A DNA stretch of 64,000 nt, from NCBI RefSeq assembly GCF_019175385.1, contig NC_083339.1, positions 78,388,307 to 78,452,306 on the forward strand, read 5' to 3'. Origin of the DNA: Lycium barbarum. Lineage: Eukaryota > Streptophyta > Magnoliopsida > Solanales > Solanaceae. The position numbers and the translations under genes were made by a program. This document shows, in pieces, positions 59,826-64,000 of this stretch. Under the pieces are notes generated by a model. The model searched no databases and had not been told where the DNA came from. It worked only from the letters and a program-made list of their open reading frames with translations. Numbering within the stretch: the stretch's first letter is position 1; every line of letters starts with the position of its first letter.

Positions 59826-62111
59826 TTTACATCCCGTGTTTTCGTACACTGAGTTGCGTTGTAAGGTATTTTGACGAAAAGCCAAAGAATGATGTTATTC
59901 CAAAAGATATAAGTGTTTAAGATCATGGTTAGTATGTGTTGGAAGGATTAGAGGTTAAATGAATCAAAGAGAGTGAATTTTCATAAAATTTCCAACTTAT
60001 GGAGTAACTTACGGTCCGTACATTGGAGGTGCGGGCTGATGTTATAACCCGTACTTTTGGGGGTAATTTTAACACCTCATACCTATAAACTAGGCTACGC
60101 TCATAATTCATGACTTAGAAAACCAGATGGGAGTGTTAGGATTAAAATTCGCTTCAGTTTACCGAATTACGATTTCACGCCAAGTTTCACGGATCGGAAA
60201 ATGTTTTACGACCCGTGAAATGAACCGTGGAATAACCCTAGGAGACCCAGCTCACTGAAACTATTTCACGGTGGGTTTTACGATCCATATAATTTTCATG
60301 GACCATTCTTTGTACCGTGGAATATTTTACGGTCCGTCTTTTGGACCGTAAAAGAGGAGGCGGAAAATCAAGTCACTGTAATCGTTTCACGATCACTTTT
60401 GACGGACCATGAAATGTTTTACGGACCGTGAAAGGTGACCGTAAAATCAGCCGATGACTGAACAGTATTTAAATGCTTTTTTCAGTTCTTTTCCATATTT
60501 TCATTCCCTCTTTGCCCTAGAACGATGTTCTTCTCCTCTCCTCATCCTACTATATCAAGGTAAGTCCACTCTAAGCATCCCAAGTGAATTCCAACATATA
60601 TTCTTGAGTATTAAATAGGAATTCATTGTTCTAAACCTAGGGTTTTCAAGAAAAACCATCTAAGGGCTCCAAGATTAAAGGTTTTGGATTTCTTCTCCAA
60701 GCTCGGATAATTGTTTCAAGTTTTGGAGCGATTAAGGTATGTAGGGTTTCTATCTACGTGGGGAATATCGTTGTTCTTCCCTACACCATGTTCTTCCATG
60801 ATTAAATGTAAGTTTACCAAAACTAGGGTTTTAAACATGTTCATGATAACCCTAAGTATATGTACCATGAGTCACTAGGTTGTTTGATTAATTCGTTATT
60901 GTGTTCTTAATATTCCATTCTGGTTATTGCGAATCTTTTCGTATTCCATGAAAAACCAATAATTTGCATTCCATGGGTTCTGAAATGCACGATATGAACT
61001 TTTACGTATATTTCATGAACTTCTACATGCAACCATGTTTTACACAGGTTATACTATGTACTTATATCCATGGTATACTATACTTATGAAATCATGTTTA
61101 CAGGCCATGTTTATGAATCAAGTTTACAAGTCATGATTTCAAGCCATGTTATACAGACGATTGGCCCAGATACCAACTATACCCATGGTCATGTTTAGGG
61201 AGTAGCATAGGTTTGTCGAGAAGGCTCAGATAGCCTGAAACTACGTATGCGAATGTAGGGAAGTGTCGATCCTCTCAGATTAGGACGACTCCTTCAGACA
61301 GTTGAATTGGATCAATTTTCATGTCATGCTTATGTCTCATAGCCTGGAAAGGTGTGGGCTGCTTTGCTGGTCAGGCCAGGTATCAAACTCCACGTACCCA
61401 CATGGTGATTCCATGTTGTCGGTTATACTACGGCTCTCCTACCATATATATATATATATATATGTGCATGAACTGTTTTATTCACGTCATATATTTACTT
61501 ATGTCAGATGATGCTCATGTCCATGTTCAGCTTACAGTTTTAGTTTCAGTTCTAGTTCTATTATTTCATGTACCATGTTTATTTCATTCAGTTACTTATA
61601 TACCAGTACAATTCAAGTGTACTGACATCCCCTTTATTTTCCTGGGGGCCTGCATTTCAAGATGCAAATTTACGGAACGACATATTAGCACGTTAGGACT
61701 CAGCACGTATCAGCTTTTGCTAAGCCCCATTTTATTCGGGGTTTTAGATTTATTTATATTTATTTCAGTCATGCAGTTAAGGTATGCTAGAGGCCTTGTC
61801 TCGGTAAACAGTTTAGTAGTCAGATTCACGTCAGAGGTTTCATAGACTAGTCAGTTATGTTATGTCAGATATCCAGAGTCGTCTAGCCATTTTAGCTCAT
61901 TATTATCATGTTTATTCAGACTATTTCGCATTATAATACTTTTAGAATTATGATTTATGGTCCCACGCTTTACTTAAATTATGCATTTTCTTATTCTATT
62001 CTGCATTAATTCATGCCCATGTTGGGTCAATAAGCCATGTGGTTCGCTCGGTCACATGCAGCAAGGCATCGAGTGTCGTGTTGCGCCCAGGCCATGGTTT
62101 GGGGCATGACA
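59826..62111 (+). repeat. LTR shared between E0 and the downstream element
   Basis: 2286 bp; starts TTTACATCCCGTG (TG decayed to TT) right after a PPT and ends GGGGCATGACA right before a PBS, so it serves as 3' LTR for E0 and 5' LTR for the element on the right. Palindrome array 60000-60460; R region with CAGTACAATTCAAGTGTACTG near 61607 and GGGGGCCTGCATTTCA after it. Its R-U5 part matches 19719-20487. Confidence 0.85.
60000..60460. promoter_or_regulatory. Long TTTTACGG/CCGTAAA palindrome array
   Basis: The longest and most varied array: TTTTACGACCCGTGAAA, TTTTACGGTCCGTC, GGACCGTAAAAG and TTTTACGGACCGTGAAA recur over 460 bp, mixing CGTAAA and CGTGAAA half-sites. It is followed by a pyrimidine-rich stretch with a possible leader. 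Confidence 0.5.
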
Positions 62112-62116
62112 AAGCT

Positions 62117-62128
62117 TGGTATCAGAGC
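62117..62128 (+). other. Primer-binding site of the right-hand element
   Basis: TGGTATCAGAGC, five bases after the LTR end at 62111. Perfect tRNA-iMet match. Confidence 0.93.
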
Positions 62129-62180
62129 CTATGTTCAAGTGTCTAAGGGAGTCTATGAAATCGTGTCCAGTGGGGTCACT

Positions 62181-62211
62181 TTTATATGTGTATGGGCCCC
62201 ACACATATAAA
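62181..62211 (+). other. Leader hairpin with GGGCCC palindromic loop
   Basis: Perfect 11-bp stem TTTATATGTGT / ACACATATAAA enclosing the 9-nt loop ATGGGCCCC, which contains the palindrome GGGCCC. A further outer helix (GGTCAC with GTGGACC, one bulge) extends it. It lies 52 nt downstream of the PBS. Sequence is unrelated to the minus-strand leader hairpins, but the plan is the same. Confidence 0.6.
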
Positions 62212-62324
62212 CTGTGGACCACCAAGACATCTAGGATTGTCTCAGTTCGTTCATACTCCAGTTCATGCATTAGAGCTATACTTTCAAGAATCCTTCTAAC
62301 TCGTGCGTATTACATATTTTAGAC

Positions 62325-63480
62325 AATGCTTGCGAAAAGAAAGTACTGCAAGAGCACGATAGCTACAAGTTAGAGGGCTACCGCTAACGTTACTTCAGAA
62401 GTGGAGCCTCAGAGGGTTGCATCAAATACTGAAACCACAGCTACAGAGAGGCCTGCGAGGTCCGCTCCACCGCAACTCTGCAGCCCAATGTTTCAGACTT
62501 AGACATCAGGAGAGCTATTAAGCTGCTCACCCAGATAGTTGCTAATCAATCCCAACACCAGGAAAGGGCTCCTAGCGCTTATGCTAGTGGTGGATCGGAT
62601 AGTTTGAGGACCAAGGAATTGTTGAACCTAAAGCCTCTAGTGTTCACATGGTCTAAAAAGGAGGAAGATCCGCAGAACTTCATTGATGGACTGCAGAAAG
62701 TGTTTCGGGTGATGCATGCTATCTAGATAGAGGCAGTAGAGTTGGGAGCTTATCAGTTGCAAGATGTTTCCCATATTTGGTATGAGATGTGGGAACAATC
62801 AAGCGGGGAAGATGCGCCTCCAGTAACTTAGGATAAGTTTACAGATGACTTCATTGACCACTTTCAGCGACTTGAGTTAAAGGAGGCAAAGGATTTTGAA
62901 TTTGAGAGACTTAGATAGAACAACATGAGTTTTAACGAATATTATCTCAAGTTTGTTTCATTGGCCAGGCATGTTCCTCACATGGTTCCCGATATGAGGG
63001 CTAGAGTTAGACGGTTTGTGTTGGGCCTTATACCCGACTTGTATGGTGATGCAAATATTACTGCTCAGAATAGAGAAATGACTATCACCAAGATGGTTGC
63101 TTTTGTTCAAGGTAATGAGGACCGAATGAAGGAAGAAGAAGCACTCCAGAAAGGCAAAGATAGAGAATTCAACAAAAAAGCTAAGTCTGCAGGTAACTTC
63201 AATCATGGGGGAAGTGGAGGCAAAAAATTCTTTAAGAACAGGTCATCAGGAGCTGCTCTATCTACAGCCAGTGCCCTAGCCCCAGAGTTCAAGAATGATC
63301 GGAAGAGACAGAATTCCAGGCCGACTTACTCCTATTCTCATGCAAGTGTAGGTCCGAAGACTTATGACATTCCCGTATGCAGCATTTGTGGTAAGATACA
63401 CCCAAGGGTGCATTACATGGTTATGTATGTTATCTATGGGTGTGGCCAGCAGGACCATTTTTAACGGGATTGTCCATCAG
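62325..63480 (+). pseudogene. Gag of the right-hand element, with several stops
   Basis: The start is near MLAKRKYCK (62325). A frameshift and stops follow in the N-terminus. The Gag core is readable: KKEEDPQNFIDGLQKVF, VELGAYQLQDVSHIWYEMW, then SFNEYYLKFVSLARHVPHM and MRARVRRFVLGLIPDLY. A Lys-rich segment (EEEALQKGKDREFNKKAK) and a CSICGK motif come next. The zinc knuckle is broken: its first Cys is Ile (VIYGCGQQDHF) and a TAA (63462-63464) precedes RDC. This Gag belongs to a lineage different from A, B and C (different N-terminus, Lys-rich tail). Confidence 0.85.
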
Positions 63481-64000
63481 CGAGATCGGGTACCGTAGGT
63501 AATGTGGCTCAGTTTACAAATTCAGCGGCACCTCGAAATTCTCAAGCCTAGTCGGGGCATGGTGCAGCTAAGTCTGGAAATGCAGATGGAGGCTGAAATT
63601 GCTTGTATGCTTTAGCAGATCGTCAGTGTATAGAGGCACGTGCAGCTGTTGTCACAGCTACACTGACAATTTTCACTTTTGATGTCTATGCCCTTATTGA
63701 CCCAGAATCCACCTTATCTTATATAACCCCATTTGTTGCTAAGAAATTTGGGATTGAGCCAGAAAAGTAGCAAGAACCCTTAGAGGTATCCTCCCTAGTT
63801 GGGGAATCAGTTATAGCTAGACTGCTGAACCACAACCAACTTAGCAAAGTTGGAGACAGTAGACTTTGATGTAATTATGGGTATGATTTGTTTGTTTTTA
63901 TGTTATAACACAGTAGGTTGTAGAACCAAAATAGTGCGATTTGAGTTTCCTAATGAACCAGTTATAGAGTGGACGGGCAATTCAGTAGTGCCTAGGTGTA
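63481..64000 (+). pseudogene. Gag tail and protease of the right-hand element
   Basis: Gag tail with stops, then NCLYALADRQ, VVTATLTIFTFDVYALIDPE with STLSYITPFVAKKFGIEPEK; the active site reads DPE instead of DPG or DSG. A TAG follows (63767-63769), then VGESVIARLL and a frameshifted VDFDVIMGM-like stretch to the edge. RT and beyond lie outside the window. Confidence 0.82.

Noticed and set aside
61321..61845. 174-codon plus-strand ORF with hydrophobic stretches
   Set aside because: It spans LTR R-U5 sequence including a TA microsatellite; the related LTR at 19719-20487 does not keep the frame.

Overview
This window is plant nuclear DNA made almost entirely of nested Ty3/gypsy LTR retrotransposons. 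I found no host gene, tRNA gene, full rRNA gene or CRISPR array. The evidence is primer-binding sites matching plant initiator tRNA-Met (TGGTATCAGAGC), long LTRs (2.1-3.5 kb) running from TGTTAY... to ...GTCGTGACA, G-rich polypurine tracts, and gag-PR-RT-RH-IN coding in the chromovirus order with a C-terminal chromodomain-like tail (Tekay/Del-like; clade named from memory of the family, not by search). A flowering plant with a large genome is likely. A Solanaceae-type asterid is only an impression.

Layout. (1) 1-11782, minus strand: two elements in tandem sharing one LTR. Internal region A (1-2937: RT, PR, gag), shared LTR (2938-5040), internal region B (5041-9416: gag and truncated PR, then 2.5 kb without pol), outer LTR (9417-11782). 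(2) 11783-15440, plus strand: integrase end, PPT and 3' LTR of an element cut by that array. (3) 15441-20487: a stack of LTR fragments on both strands. (4) 20794-29955, minus strand: a complete, young, non-autonomous element (LARD type) with 3069-bp LTRs, 5-bp target-site duplication (TSD) CACGT and no gag-pol. It has a 171-codon acidic ORF, a 41-bp minisatellite and a 5S-rRNA-derived Pol III-like unit. (5) about 31888-62111, plus strand: an old element E0. Its RT is split by element C (32885-51479, TSD ATGAG) and its IN by a solo LTR (53210-58702, TSD ACTAT), which itself holds another solo LTR (53720-56772, TSD AGAAA). Element C holds a truncated minus-strand element (34614-39034) and two solo LTRs in its 3' LTR (42862-46225 minus; 47114-50030 plus, TSD ATTAT). 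(6) 59826-64000: the E0 3' LTR is directly followed by a PBS and a decayed gag-PR, a second case of LTR sharing.

All coding regions carry stops, frameshifts or deletions, except the LARD ORF, whose function is unknown. Small cis elements recur across families and across elements with and without pol: the PBS, a leader hairpin with a palindromic loop like retroviral dimerisation loops (GTGCAC, GCGCGC or GGGCCC), two hairpins in the presumed R region, palindrome arrays near the LTR start, a TATAGGGGAAA motif, and a hairpin beside the polypurine tract. This fits non-autonomous elements being mobilised in trans by chromovirus proteins. The two strongest leads are the leader kissing-loop candidates and the 5S-derived unit inside the LARD.
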